The notes under the pieces: model-generated | Database searches by the model: none | What the model was told of the DNA's origin: nothing | Seen by the model: the letters and a program-made list of their open reading frames with translations, nothing else | Translations under genes and position numbers: made by a program | Part shown: piece by piece, positions 32,936-42,573 of the stretch | How the letters are laid out: every line of letters starts with the position of its first letter | Numbering within the stretch: the stretch's first letter is position 1 | Assembly (NCBI RefSeq): GCF_003584685.1 | Contig: NZ_AP018549.1 | Location: 992,001 to 1,056,000 of the forward strand | From: Lactobacillus paragasseri | GTDB taxonomy: Bacteria; Bacillota; Bacilli; Lactobacillales; Lactobacillaceae | DNA length: 64,000 nucleotides | Direction: 5' to 3'

Positions 32936-35607
32936 AAATATTTTTCTGATTTCAAATACCACTTCTTTACTAAAGTAGTTAAAGCAATATATAAGATTAA
33001 CAAAAGAAATACAATTGCTAAAAAGTACATTGGAATTGGACCAAATTTTATTGCTTTAGCTATTGGTGTAATAAATGGTAAGACAGTTCCCACCACTGCC
33101 ATCCCGATTGTTGCACAAGTAACAATTGCTGTAGCATGTTGCTTAATAAATGGTAATTTGGGATCTCTAAGTGCATGAATAACCATTTCTTGGGTCCAAA
33201 GTGATTCAATAAACCATCCTGTACAAAAGATGGCTGAGAAAATTAATTTTTGCGTTGCGCTAGCCGCTGCATAACTAGTTCCAGTTACTTGCGGACAAAC
33301 CACAAAGAAAAGCAAAGCAAAAGTTATGATATCAAAAATAGAGGACGTTGGACCAAAGTAGAACATAAACTTCGGTAGCTTCTTTGTACTCCACTTTCTA
33401 GGCTCTGATAAATAATGCTTATTCATAGTATCAAATGGAATAGATAGGCAACTAGTTCCATACATCAAGTCTAAAATTAAAAGTTGAATTGGAAGCATTG
33501 GTAAGAATGGCAAAAACGAAGAAGCTACTAAAATTGATAAAATATTACCAAAATTAGAAGAAAGCGTAATTTTAATATATTTCATCGTATTGCCAAATAC
33601 TTGACGGCCAATTTGTACTCCCTTTTCTAAAATCATTAAATCTTTGTGGAGCAAAATTATATCTGCTGACTTTTTAGCAATGTCCACCGCTGTATCAACT
33701 GAGATAGCAACATCTGCCGCTTTCATTGCAGGAGCATCATTGATTCCATCTCCCATATAAGCTACGGTATGACCATCTTGTCTAAGTAAGTCAATAATCT
33801 GAGCTTTTTGTTGTGGAGATAATTTTACAAAAACATCGCATGCTTGCACCATTTGTTTTAATTCAGCGTCAGTCTTATTTTCAAGGTCTTTTCCCTGATA
33901 AACTCGATCAATATTTAAACCTACTTGCTTCCCTACATTTCGCGTAACTGCTTCATTATCTCCAGTTAAAATTTTGACTGTAATGCCATCTTCTTTTAAG
34001 GCAGTCAATGCTGCCTTAGCACTGTCTTTTGGTGGATCTAAAAATGCTAAAAATCCAACTAAGATTAATTCATTCTCATCATCAATGCTAAATTCACCAA
34101 CAGGAGCTGGATTCTTTTTATATCCTAAAAGAACAACACGTAAACCATCCTGATTCATCTCATCAATTTCAGTTAAAATTTTCTGACGTTGATCTTCATC
34201 AAGTGGACTTATTGCACCATCTATTTCTACTCTGTTAGAACAAGCAAGCATTTCTTCAGCAGCACCTTTAGTTACCAAAATATGTTCGTATTGCTGGTTC
34301 ATAACGACAACGCTCATACGTCTTCTCTTAAAATCAAAAGGTATTTCATCAATCTTTTGGTAGTTTTGGTTAATTTTCTTTGTATCTAGTTCTCCTTGAG
34401 CAGCATCAATAACTGCTTTATCAATTAAATCTTTCATCCCTGTTTGATAATAACTATTCAAGTATGAAAGCTCTAATACTTTTGGCTTTTCTTCTAAGTT
34501 TAAATTATAGTGTCGTTCTAAAACCACTTTATCTTGTGTTAAGGTACCAGTCTTATCAGTGCAAAGAATATCAGCTGAGCCAAAGTTTTGGATTGAATTC
34601 ATTCTTTTAACAATGGTTTCATGCTTAGCCATTTCAACAGACCCCTTAACTAAATTGCTGGTCACAATAACTGGCAACATTTCTGGCGTTAAACCAACAG
34701 CCGTTGCAATAGCAAAAATTAAGGCATTTAGCCAATCGCCTTTAGTTAAACCATTAATCAAAAACACTAGTGGTGCAATTACAGCTGTCATGATTAGTAA
34801 TATTTTAGAAACATTTTTAATTCCAATGTCAAAAGTTGTCTCTTTGTTTTTATTCTGAATAAGAGTACGGGCCAGATTTCCAAAAACGGTTTTATCACCT
34901 GTAGCAAAAACGACGCCCATTCCAGAACCAGAAACAATATTTGTTCCTTCATAAAGGATATTTGGATAATCTAAGTAATTATCACTTTCTTTTGGCTTCT
35001 GATCTGCCATCTTTTCAACTGGACTTGACTCTCCATTTAATGAGCTCGCTGAACAAAATAAGTCTTTACTCTTTAACAAATACATATCTGCTGGCACTAA
35101 ATCTCCAGCAGATAAATTAATAATATCACCAACTACTACATCTTTAGTTGGTAATTCCTTATCTTCGCCAGCTCGTTTAACATTTGTAGTTACAGAAACC
35201 ATATTTAGCAATGAGTCAACCGCATCACTTGTTTTTACATTTTGAATAAAACTAGTAATTCCTGAAATCAGAACCATCATAATCATGATAATTACGGTAC
35301 TCAAATCTTTTTGATCAGCTGGCACAAAAACATAGTTAGTTAAAAAAGATAAACCTGCTAAAAATAACAACACACCAGTAAAAGGTGTCATAAAAGCATC
35401 GATTAAAAAATGTAATTTTGGATGATGTTCTTTATTCGAGACCTCATTTAAGCCATCTTGCTCCAAGCGTTGTTTTGCTTGAACAGGATTTAATCCATTA
35501 ATTGTTGTATGCAATTGCTTTAAGACTTCATTTTTTTCTTGTCTAGCAATTTGTTTAGCCAAAGTCGCATTAGTTACTACGCGATCTTTAGAGTTGAATT
35601 TTAACAT
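32929..35607 (-). CDS. mgtA: Magnesium-translocating P-type ATPase
   Basis: P3B-type Mg2+ importer, 892 residues. Phosphorylation site ILCTDKTGTLTQDKVVLERH, actuator SLNGESSPVEK, ATP-binding VTKGAAEEML, hinge MGDGINDAPAMKAADVAISV, and ten membrane helices. I chose ATG 35607 (MLKFNSKDRVV) with GAGGGAGAG upstream; a longer frame from 35667 would start inside the riboswitch terminator. The leader is an M-box riboswitch, so expression rises when Mg2+ is low. Confidence 0.95.
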   Translation of the reverse strand: MLKFNSKDRVVTNATLAKQIARQEKNEVLKQLHTTINGLNPVQAKQRLEQDGLNEVSNKEHHPKLHFLIDAFMTPFTGVLLFLAGLSFLTNYVFVPADQKDLSTVIIMIMMVLISGITSFIQNVKTSDAVDSLLNMVSVTTNVKRAGEDKELPTKDVVVGDIINLSAGDLVPADMYLLKSKDLFCSASSLNGESSPVEKMADQKPKESDNYLDYPNILYEGTNIVSGSGMGVVFATGDKTVFGNLARTLIQNKNKETTFDIGIKNVSKILLIMTAVIAPLVFLINGLTKGDWLNALIFAIATAVGLTPEMLPVIVTSNLVKGSVEMAKHETIVKRMNSIQNFGSADILCTDKTGTLTQDKVVLERHYNLNLEEKPKVLELSYLNSYYQTGMKDLIDKAVIDAAQGELDTKKINQNYQKIDEIPFDFKRRRMSVVVMNQQYEHILVTKGAAEEMLACSNRVEIDGAISPLDEDQRQKILTEIDEMNQDGLRVVLLGYKKNPAPVGEFSIDDENELILVGFLAFLDPPKDSAKAALTALKEDGITVKILTGDNEAVTRNVGKQVGLNIDRVYQGKDLENKTDAELKQMVQACDVFVKLSPQQKAQIIDLLRQDGHTVAYMGDGINDAPAMKAADVAISVDTAVDIAKKSADIILLHKDLMILEKGVQIGRQVFGNTMKYIKITLSSNFGNILSILVASSFLPFLPMLPIQLLILDLMYGTSCLSIPFDTMNKHYLSEPRKWSTKKLPKFMFYFGPTSSIFDIITFALLFFVVCPQVTGTSYAAASATQKLIFSAIFCTGWFIESLWTQEMVIHALRDPKLPFIKQHATAIVTCATIGMAVVGTVLPFITPIAKAIKFGPIPMYFLAIVFLLLILYIALTTLVKKWYLKSEKYLI

Positions 35608-35642
35608 AGTAATCTCTCCCTCTAAAAAATCGGCAAACAAAC

Positions 35643-35676
35643 AAAAAGACCAACGCAAAAACTGCATTGGTCTTAA
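35643..35676 (-). terminator. Terminator of the M-box expression platform
   Basis: Minus-strand AGACCAA-t-GC / GC-g-TTGGTCT stem followed by TTTTTG, just upstream of the mgtA ribosome site. Confidence 0.85.
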
Positions 35677-35689
35677 TTTAGCGATTTAT

Positions 35690-35860
35690 ACTCGTCGTTC
35701 AGTTTTAACACTACGTAACGTGAAGTTTTTCAACTAGCTGATTGGGAAAAGCCTTAAGTCAACAATTCCTGTTTAACCCGTTGGCATCTCTAGATGTTGC
35801 TGGGCATCAGCGTATATTTACGTAGGAGTCTCACCTAACAGTTCATTTGCTTCTTTATTC
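35690..35860 (-). ncRNA. M-box (ykoK) magnesium riboswitch
   Basis: Minus-strand sequence shows the M-box core: GTTAGGTGAGACTCCTACGT, GCTGATGCCCAGCAACATC, AGAGATGCCAACGGGTTAAA and CAGGAATTGTTGAC. In this class Mg2+ binding favours the terminator form. It fills most of the gap before mgtA. Confidence 0.92.
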
Positions 35861-35952
35861 AATTAACGGTTAATAGATTAAACAATTATTCTTTATTATT
35901 CAAGCATGTTTATAAATTCTTTACTTTTACTCTAAATCCATACATCAAATAA

Positions 35953-38463
35953 TTAATCTAAGTTAAATTGTTTTAGATAATTAGTTAAATACTCTACAGT
36001 TAAACTTTGCGGATCTTTAATTAATTCTAGTGGTTGGCCTTGCGCTACAATACGACCACCATTTTCACCACCTCGTGGTCCCAGATCTAGCATATAATCT
36101 GCATTAACAACTAAATTCAGGTCATGTGTAATCGTAATAATAGTTGCACCTTGATCAAGCAATTTTTGCATGACTTCAACTAGGACTTTAACATCCAGGG
36201 GATGCAGACCAATTGTTGGTTCATCAAAGACAAATAAAGTATCGTCTTGCTTATGACTTAAGTGAGTCACTAATTTTAAACGCTGTGCTTCTCCACCAGA
36301 TAAAGTTGGCGTACTTTCACCTAAGTGCAGGTAATCTAAACCAACTTCTTTAAGCAACTGCAAATCACGTTCAATCTTTGGCACACGCTTAAAAACAGGA
36401 ATCGCTTCGTTAACATCAAGATTCAAAACATCCACAATTGACATATCATGCCACTTTATCTTTTGAATTCCAAGATTATAGCGGTCGCCATGACAAGTTG
36501 GACAAGTTTGCTGCATATCAGGCAAGAATTGAATATCTAAAGTAACAATTCCTGTTCCGCCACAAGTTGGACAAGCACCTTCTTTATTGTTGTAAGAAAA
36601 ATAGCTTGGCGTATAATGTTTTTCTTTAGCCAAAGACTGTTTTGCAAAAAGTTTACGCAAATTATCCATAATTGAGGTATAAGTTGCAACTGTTGAACGC
36701 GTACTCTTGCCAATTGGTGAAGCATCCACGCTAACCACATTATTAATTGGACAATCAAAATTCTTAATTTGTTTAGGTAGTGGTTCACTTTTATCTTGTG
36801 CCTTAATTGCAGGAACTAATGAATCTAAAATCAAACTAGTTTTTCCAGCTCCAGAGAAGCCTGTCACACTAGTTAATTGATTCAAAGGAATACCTGCTTG
36901 AACATCTTTCAAGTTGAAGTAATCTTCTACTTCAAAACTAATTTGATCTGAATTAACCTGATCGCTAACTTTTCTAGCCATTAAATGTGCTTTTCCATTT
37001 AAATATGGTGCAATTAGTGACTGCTTATCTTTCTTAATTTCTTCAGGACTGTCTTGATCTAAAATTTGACCACCTTGTTCACCTGAACCTGGACCAATTT
37101 CAATAATCTCATCAGCAGCTTTAATAATATCAACGTTGTGATCAACAACTACTAAAGAATTACCCTGATCAACTAATTTGCGCAAAACTTTAATTAAGCC
37201 ATCAACGTTAGCTGGATGCAAGCCAATCGACGGTTCATCTAAGACATATAAAACGCCAGTTGTTTCTGTACGTAGTGTTCTCGCTAATTGAATTCTCTGA
37301 AGTTCACCAGTTGATAAAGTGTTGCCAGCTCGCTCCATAGTTAAATAATCTAGTCCTAAATCAAGCAGCGGCTGCAGATTATTAAGAAATTCATTGATCA
37401 AAGAGCTAGCCATTTTATGCATATCTTCAGGCAATTTTGCTAATACTTCCTTACTCCAAGCTGGCAAATCCCCTAGCTGCATTTGCTCGACTTGATAAAT
37501 ATTTTTACCATTAACTAACTGCTTCAAAAGTTCTGGACGAAGACGCGTACCATGACAAACTGGACAAGTTGAATAAGTGAAAAATTCTGCAATTCTCTTT
37601 TGTGCACGTTCACTTTTACTGCTTTTAGCTGAGCGCAACACAGCCTGATGAGCATTTTCATACAATGCATTAAAATCATGGAAAACTCGACCAGTTCCAG
37701 ACAAAAAGTCCATCTTATATTTTTTCTCAGGACCATTTAAGACAAAATCTTTTTCTTTATCCGTTAAATCCTTATAAGGAATATCAATCCTTACTCCAGC
37801 ATGTTGAGCTACGCTTGGCATAAAGTTTCTTCCTGGCAAGCTCCATGAAGCAACTGCTCCGTCCTCAATTGATAAATTAGGATCAGCAATTAGTTTACTA
37901 TCATCAAGCTGACGAACTTTTCCAGTTCCACCACATTCTTGACAAGCACCATCAGAATTAAAAGCAAAATCTTCAGCGCTTGGTACATAAAACTTAACAC
38001 CGCATGTTGGACAAGTAATTTGTCCCATTTCTTCACCTGACTTAGACATAGCTTCCGCGATATCTAAACTTGGAGCTACGCGGTGACCGTTAGGACAAAC
38101 TGGCGAACCTAATCTTGAAAAAATCAAACGCAAAACATTAAAAGTCTCGGTCGTTGTCCCAACAGTTGCTCGTTCATTTGGAATACTTGGACGCTGGCGC
38201 AAAGCTAAAGCAGACGGAATATGTTTAACCGAAGTAACGTCAGCTTGTGCACCTTGTTTAATTCGCCGACGCATGTAAGTAGACAGTGCATCTAAATATC
38301 GTCTTGAGCCCTCTTCATATAAAATTCCCATTGCTAAAGAAGACTTACCTGAACCAGACAAGCCTGAAATAGCAACAAATTTATGAAGTGGAATATTTAC
38401 ATCAATATTTTTTAAATTATGGACTCTTGCACCTTTAATTTCTATTTGAGTTGGTAATTCCAA
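35953..38463 (-). CDS. UvrA-like excinuclease subunit (UvrA2 type)
   Basis: Two-ABC-domain protein of 836 residues, shorter than housekeeping UvrA (about 940). Two Walker A motifs (GLSGSGKSSLAMG, GFSGAGKTSLILD), signatures LSTGELQRIQLARTL and LSGGEAQRLKL, and zinc-binding CPTCG/CQECGGTG, CPVCHGTRL and CPTCGGTG/CPTCHGDR clusters. UvrA2 paralogues are linked to resistance to DNA-binding drugs. It lies downstream of a broken merR regulator with a MerR-type promoter, so it may once have been inducible by it. Not the uvrBA locus. Confidence 0.9.
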   Translation of the reverse strand: MELPTQIEIKGARVHNLKNIDVNIPLHKFVAISGLSGSGKSSLAMGILYEEGSRRYLDALSTYMRRRIKQGAQADVTSVKHIPSALALRQRPSIPNERATVGTTTETFNVLRLIFSRLGSPVCPNGHRVAPSLDIAEAMSKSGEEMGQITCPTCGVKFYVPSAEDFAFNSDGACQECGGTGKVRQLDDSKLIADPNLSIEDGAVASWSLPGRNFMPSVAQHAGVRIDIPYKDLTDKEKDFVLNGPEKKYKMDFLSGTGRVFHDFNALYENAHQAVLRSAKSSKSERAQKRIAEFFTYSTCPVCHGTRLRPELLKQLVNGKNIYQVEQMQLGDLPAWSKEVLAKLPEDMHKMASSLINEFLNNLQPLLDLGLDYLTMERAGNTLSTGELQRIQLARTLRTETTGVLYVLDEPSIGLHPANVDGLIKVLRKLVDQGNSLVVVDHNVDIIKAADEIIEIGPGSGEQGGQILDQDSPEEIKKDKQSLIAPYLNGKAHLMARKVSDQVNSDQISFEVEDYFNLKDVQAGIPLNQLTSVTGFSGAGKTSLILDSLVPAIKAQDKSEPLPKQIKNFDCPINNVVSVDASPIGKSTRSTVATYTSIMDNLRKLFAKQSLAKEKHYTPSYFSYNNKEGACPTCGGTGIVTLDIQFLPDMQQTCPTCHGDRYNLGIQKIKWHDMSIVDVLNLDVNEAIPVFKRVPKIERDLQLLKEVGLDYLHLGESTPTLSGGEAQRLKLVTHLSHKQDDTLFVFDEPTIGLHPLDVKVLVEVMQKLLDQGATIITITHDLNLVVNADYMLDLGPRGGENGGRIVAQGQPLELIKDPQSLTVEYLTNYLKQFNLD

Positions 38464-38496
38464 ATTAAACTCCTATCTAAAGCTTCAATTTCTTCT

Positions 38497-39317
38497 TTAT
38501 TTTAAAATTTTATATGCTAAAATACCATTTTTTATTAAACCAAGTTTCTCAATGTTTAAGCCAATATTGAACTGCCACAAGTCATTGCCAATTTTTAAAT
38601 TATTTTCTTTGGTATATTTTCTAATTGTAGCTAATCCCTTTTTCAATTCCTGCACCAGTATTTTCCACCTTAACAATCAAGTAATTGCCATCATTTTAAC
38701 TAATAATCGGGATGTTGACTTTTTGATTGTATGATTTTTTTAATAATTCTAAAACCGGAATTGGCATAGGTATTAGCTTTTGCCTGAGGTAAATCCGTGA
38801 TAAATCCAGATAAGTTCTTATTGGCCATAACCCCTGTACCAAGTTCTTGATAAAACTGATTACATGAAGAGGCAATTTCTGCTTCAGAACAATCAGCCTT
38901 AGGATCCGAACACCAAAAGTCGTGATCAGGTAAAAAACATTCTTTCACAACATAAAAATCGACATCAGTTAGTTGAAAGTTGTCATTTTCTTTTTGACGC
39001 AAAATAGCTAGGAGTTGCTTTAAATTTTGGATACGAAGTTCGATCTTATTCTTTAAAGAAATTAATTTTTTATTCAAGGCATCCCTGCTAGAACCACCCA
39101 AATAATCTTTAATTTCTTCTACCGAAAATCCTAAATCACGTAATCCCAAGATAAAACCAATTTGATAGAGTGGCTCATAACTATAGTAGCGATAACCAGT
39201 TTCTTCGATCTTCATTGGCTTAAAGACATCTTTTTGATCATAAAATATCAAAGTTCGTCTGGTAGTGCCTGCAAGTTTAGCAAATTCAGAAATTGATAAT
39301 AATTTATCATTGGCCAC
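38497..39317 (-). pseudogene. MerR family regulator with GyrI-like C-terminus, frameshifted
   Basis: GTG start at 39317 (AAAGGA 9 bases upstream). MerR helix-turn-helix LSISEFAKLAGTTRRTLIFY, ETGYRYYSYEPLYQIGFILG and a coiled-coil dimer helix are followed by an effector-binding domain (VKECFLPDHDFWCSDPKADC). The frame ends at TAG 38700. Beyond it sequence in other frames (NYLIVKVENTGAGIEKG, then NDLWQFNIGLNIEKLGL and ILAYKILK) is the rest of the effector domain, so at least two indels exist. The DNA-binding part may still be made. Confidence 0.8.
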
Positions 39318-39352
39318 TCTCAACATTCCTTTCTTAATTATTCTCTATAAAT

Positions 39353-39383
39353 AAAATAAACTGTGACGCGAGGTTACAGTCAA
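39353..39383 (-). promoter_or_regulatory. MerR-type promoter with 19-base spacer
   Basis: Minus-strand TTGACT (39383-39378) and TATTTT (39358-39353) are 19 bases apart. The spacer holds the imperfect palindrome CTGTAAC-N5-GTCACAG (39361-39379), the hallmark of MerR activation. Confidence 0.8.
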
Positions 39384-39478
39384 GGGATTTAATTTATTAA
39401 ACCATTTTCAAATCTATTTACTCTCCCCAAGCGTAAAATATAGATAAGAGAAAACATTACTAGAAAGGAAAATCATCT

Positions 39479-41275
39479 ATGGAATCTGCACTATATCCAA
39501 TTCAAAATAAATATCGGTTTAACACTTTAATGAATGGCACTTGGCAATTTGAAACTGATCCTAACTCTGTTGGTCTTGACGAGGGATGGAATAAAGAGTT
39601 GCCTGATCCTGAAGAAATGCCTGTACCAGGTACGTTTGCAGAATTAACTACTAAGCGAGACCGTAAATACTATACTGGAGACTTTTGGTATCAAAAAGAC
39701 TTCTTTATTCCTTCATTTCTAAAGAAGAAAGAACTTTATATCCGTTTTGGTTCGGTTACTCATCGCGCAAAAGTATTTATTAATGGACATGAAGTCGGTC
39801 AACATGAAGGTGGTTTTTTACCATTTCAAGTAAAAATTTCAAATTATATTAATTACGACCAAACTAATCGTGTAACTGTTTTAGTCAATAACGAATTATC
39901 TGAAAAAGCTATTCCTTGCGGCACCGAAGAAATCTTAGATAACGGTCAAAAACTTGCTCAACCTTATTTTGATTTCTTCAATTATTCTGGCATTATGCGG
40001 AATGTCTGGCTCTTAGCACTTCCTCAAAGCCAAATCACTAATTTTAAACTAAATTATCAATTAGCAAATAATAAGGCAACAATTACCTACAATATCGAGG
40101 CAAATAATAATGCTGAATTTAAAGTAACACTTTTCGATAATCAAAAAGAAGTAGCGTGTGCTACTTCTAAAAATACTAGTAGTTTAACAATTAAGAATCC
40201 GCACCTTTGGAGTCCAAACGATCCGTATTCATACAAAATAAAGATTGAAATGCTCGAAGACGGAAAAACAGTTGACGAATACACAGATAAAATTGGTATC
40301 CGCACAGTTAAAATTGTGAATGATAAAATCTTGCTCAATAATCACCCAATTTATTTAAAAGGCTTTGGCAAGCACGAAGATTTTAATGTTTTAGGCAAAG
40401 CAGTTAACGAAAGCATTATCAAACGCGACTACGAATGCATGAAATGGATTGGCGCTAACTGTTTTAGAAGCAGTCACTATCCTTACGCCGAAGAATGGTA
40501 TCAATATGCCGATAAATATGGCTTTTTAATTATTGATGAAGTACCCGCTGTTGGTCTTAATCGTTCAATAACTAACTTTCTTAATGTAACTAATTCTAAT
40601 CAGTCGCACTTTTTTGCTTCGAAAACTGTGCCTGAATTAAAAAAGGTCCATGAACAAGAAATAAAAGAAATGATCGATCGCGACCAGCGTCACCCTTCAG
40701 TGATTGCCTGGAGTTTATTCAATGAACCAGAATCAACTACTCAAGAATCCTATGACTATTTCAAAGATATTTTTGCCTTTGCGAGAAAATTGGATCCACA
40801 AAATCGTCCTTATACTGGAACTTTAGTTATGGGTAGCGGTCCAAAAGTGGATAAGCTTCACCCACTTTGTGACTTTGTCTGCTTAAACCGTTATTATGGT
40901 TGGTACGTTGCTGGTGGTCCTGAAATCGTTAATGCTAAAAAGATGCTGGAAGATGAACTAGACGGCTGGCAAAACTTAAAGCTTAATAAACCATTTGTCT
41001 TTACTGAGTTTGGCGCTGATACATTATCTTCTTCTCATCGCCTTCCAGATGAAATGTGGAGCCAAGAATATCAAAATGAATATTATCAAATGTATTTTGA
41101 TATATTTAAGAAATATCCATTTATTTGTGGCGAATTAGTTTGGAACTTTGCTGACTTTAAGACGAGTGAAGGAATCATGCGTGTTGGTGGTAACGATAAA
41201 GGAATTTTTACTCGCGATCGTGAACCTAAAGATATTGCCTTTACCTTGAAAAAGAGATGGCAACAATTAAATTAA
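39479..41275 (+). CDS. gusA: Beta-glucuronidase, glycoside hydrolase family 2
   Basis: 598-residue GH2 enzyme that removes glucuronic acid from conjugates such as host bile and drug glucuronides. Domains: N-terminal jelly-roll (GDFWYQKDFFIP, then INGHEVGQHEGGFLPF), immunoglobulin-like domain, TIM barrel. Acid/base Glu416 in WSLFNEPES, nucleophile Glu510 in FTEFGADT, and the glucuronide-recognising N-x-K near GGNDKGIFTRDREPK. Start ATG 39479 follows AAAGGAAAATC. Matches my memory of Lactobacillus gasseri GusA. Divergent from merR, but regulation by it is not shown. Confidence 0.95.
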   Translation: MESALYPIQNKYRFNTLMNGTWQFETDPNSVGLDEGWNKELPDPEEMPVPGTFAELTTKRDRKYYTGDFWYQKDFFIPSFLKKKELYIRFGSVTHRAKVFINGHEVGQHEGGFLPFQVKISNYINYDQTNRVTVLVNNELSEKAIPCGTEEILDNGQKLAQPYFDFFNYSGIMRNVWLLALPQSQITNFKLNYQLANNKATITYNIEANNNAEFKVTLFDNQKEVACATSKNTSSLTIKNPHLWSPNDPYSYKIKIEMLEDGKTVDEYTDKIGIRTVKIVNDKILLNNHPIYLKGFGKHEDFNVLGKAVNESIIKRDYECMKWIGANCFRSSHYPYAEEWYQYADKYGFLIIDEVPAVGLNRSITNFLNVTNSNQSHFFASKTVPELKKVHEQEIKEMIDRDQRHPSVIAWSLFNEPESTTQESYDYFKDIFAFARKLDPQNRPYTGTLVMGSGPKVDKLHPLCDFVCLNRYYGWYVAGGPEIVNAKKMLEDELDGWQNLKLNKPFVFTEFGADTLSSSHRLPDEMWSQEYQNEYYQMYFDIFKKYPFICGELVWNFADFKTSEGIMRVGGNDKGIFTRDREPKDIAFTLKKRWQQLN

Positions 41276-41294
41276 TATTTTAGTTTTTACAAAT

Positions 41295-41375
41295 AATCGT
41301 GCTCAATTAAAAATAATCGATATCATTTTAGTTCATTTGATATCGATTATTTGATTATGGGCGCGATTTTTTATT
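41295..41375 (+). terminator. Composite nested terminator of gusA
   Basis: Inner perfect 15-base stem (AAATAATCGATATCA and complement, 41311-41352) inside an outer 11-base stem AATCGTGCTCA / TGGGCGCGATT with G-U pairs, then TTTTTT. Confidence 0.8.
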
Positions 41376-41411
41376 GATTTTGATAATAATTTCTAACTAA
41401 GAAATGTTTCA

Positions 41412-42389
41412 TTAATTTATGAAACTAATATCTTGTTTCTTAAACAAATCATATACAACTAAGTCTGATGAATCCAAATCTTCTTTGTTCATATCAACAG
41501 CACTAATTCTACTGTCATCATAGCAATTAAAGTACAAAATTCCTTTTTCCAGATTCATACAGCTAGTATACATCGTATATTCAAAACTATTAGGACCAAC
41601 TTGATCCATCCCTTTTGCTTGTTCAACAGATTCTAAAATATGAAAGAAATTAGTAACATTTTCTACCTCATCACTATCTTTTGGTGCGTGATTCAAGGCA
41701 AAACATACCTTAACAAAACGTGATTCTGAATCCATCCCGCCTGGTAAGTGATGCGTACCTAAGCTACGACTATATAACTTAAGATTAACACCGGGTAAAA
41801 AATTATTATCAGGTTCGCCTGGAACAACTGAAGCATAGTTTGCCAAATTAGTTAACTGCTCTGGAAATAAAGGTGCGTTCGTCAAAGCATTTACTGGATT
41901 GTTATAAACATGCAAGCCCTTTTCATCTGACTCAACAACAATACTCTTACCAGTTTTATCTCCTACTAGCCAGTGAAGTTCTGAAGCTGGGGTATTTTTA
42001 GCAAAACTCACATTAGAAATATTTGCATTAGTTAGGCTTTCTTTGACTTGATCAACAGTTTCATAAGTAGCTAATAAATATGAAATAAATTCAAATGAAG
42101 CAATATTCTTTTTATCTGCTGCATTTGGAAAATACTTCCCTTGTCCAGCAAAGCTTAAACCAGCAACTCCCAATCCTTTTTCATTAATTGCATCGCAATA
42201 TAATGGAGTATTGTCTGCTACAGCAGCTACACCAATCATTGCATAATGTGATTTTTCAGCTGGTAAATCGGTAAACTCGAATTCATAATTTTTTGGTGTA
42301 ATAACCACTTTTTGACCATAAGCAATTTCATAATCAAGATTTCTGCCAAAATAATGGTCTTTAGGACTGTATAAAATTGATGTACACAT
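41412..42389 (-). CDS. bsh: Conjugated bile salt hydrolase (choloylglycine hydrolase)
   Basis: N-terminal nucleophile hydrolase that deconjugates glycine or taurine bile salts. 325 residues; Met1 is removed to expose Cys2 (MCTSILY). Arg16 and Asp19 in FGRNLDYE, Asn in VYNNPVNALTNAP and Arg in ESRFVKV complete the catalytic set. The loop YSRSLGTHHLPGGMDS carries an S-R-S-type motif; published work links such loops to taurine preference and G-T-type loops to glycine preference, so taurine preference is a tentative inference. Next to gusA: both act on host bile conjugates. Confidence 0.94.
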   Translation of the reverse strand: MCTSILYSPKDHYFGRNLDYEIAYGQKVVITPKNYEFEFTDLPAEKSHYAMIGVAAVADNTPLYCDAINEKGLGVAGLSFAGQGKYFPNAADKKNIASFEFISYLLATYETVDQVKESLTNANISNVSFAKNTPASELHWLVGDKTGKSIVVESDEKGLHVYNNPVNALTNAPLFPEQLTNLANYASVVPGEPDNNFLPGVNLKLYSRSLGTHHLPGGMDSESRFVKVCFALNHAPKDSDEVENVTNFFHILESVEQAKGMDQVGPNSFEYTMYTSCMNLEKGILYFNCYDDSRISAVDMNKEDLDSSDLVVYDLFKKQDISFIN

Positions 42390-42573
42390 ATTAGATATCT
42401 CCTTTGATCAAAGCAATACTTTCACTTCATATTCTAAGCTTAAATGAAAAGAGATTACAATAAATTGATCTAAACAGATAATCAATACCAAGGTCACCAT
42501 CTGCAATAGCTCCAATAATTGTATTACCTTTTTTACACAATACTGTAAACTTCGTATTTGATTATAAAGCACA

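Noticed and set aside
38552-38734. Plus-strand 60-codon frame MFKPILNCHKSL
   Set aside because: It is antisense to the 3' remains of the merR pseudogene, which has family similarity on the minus strand.
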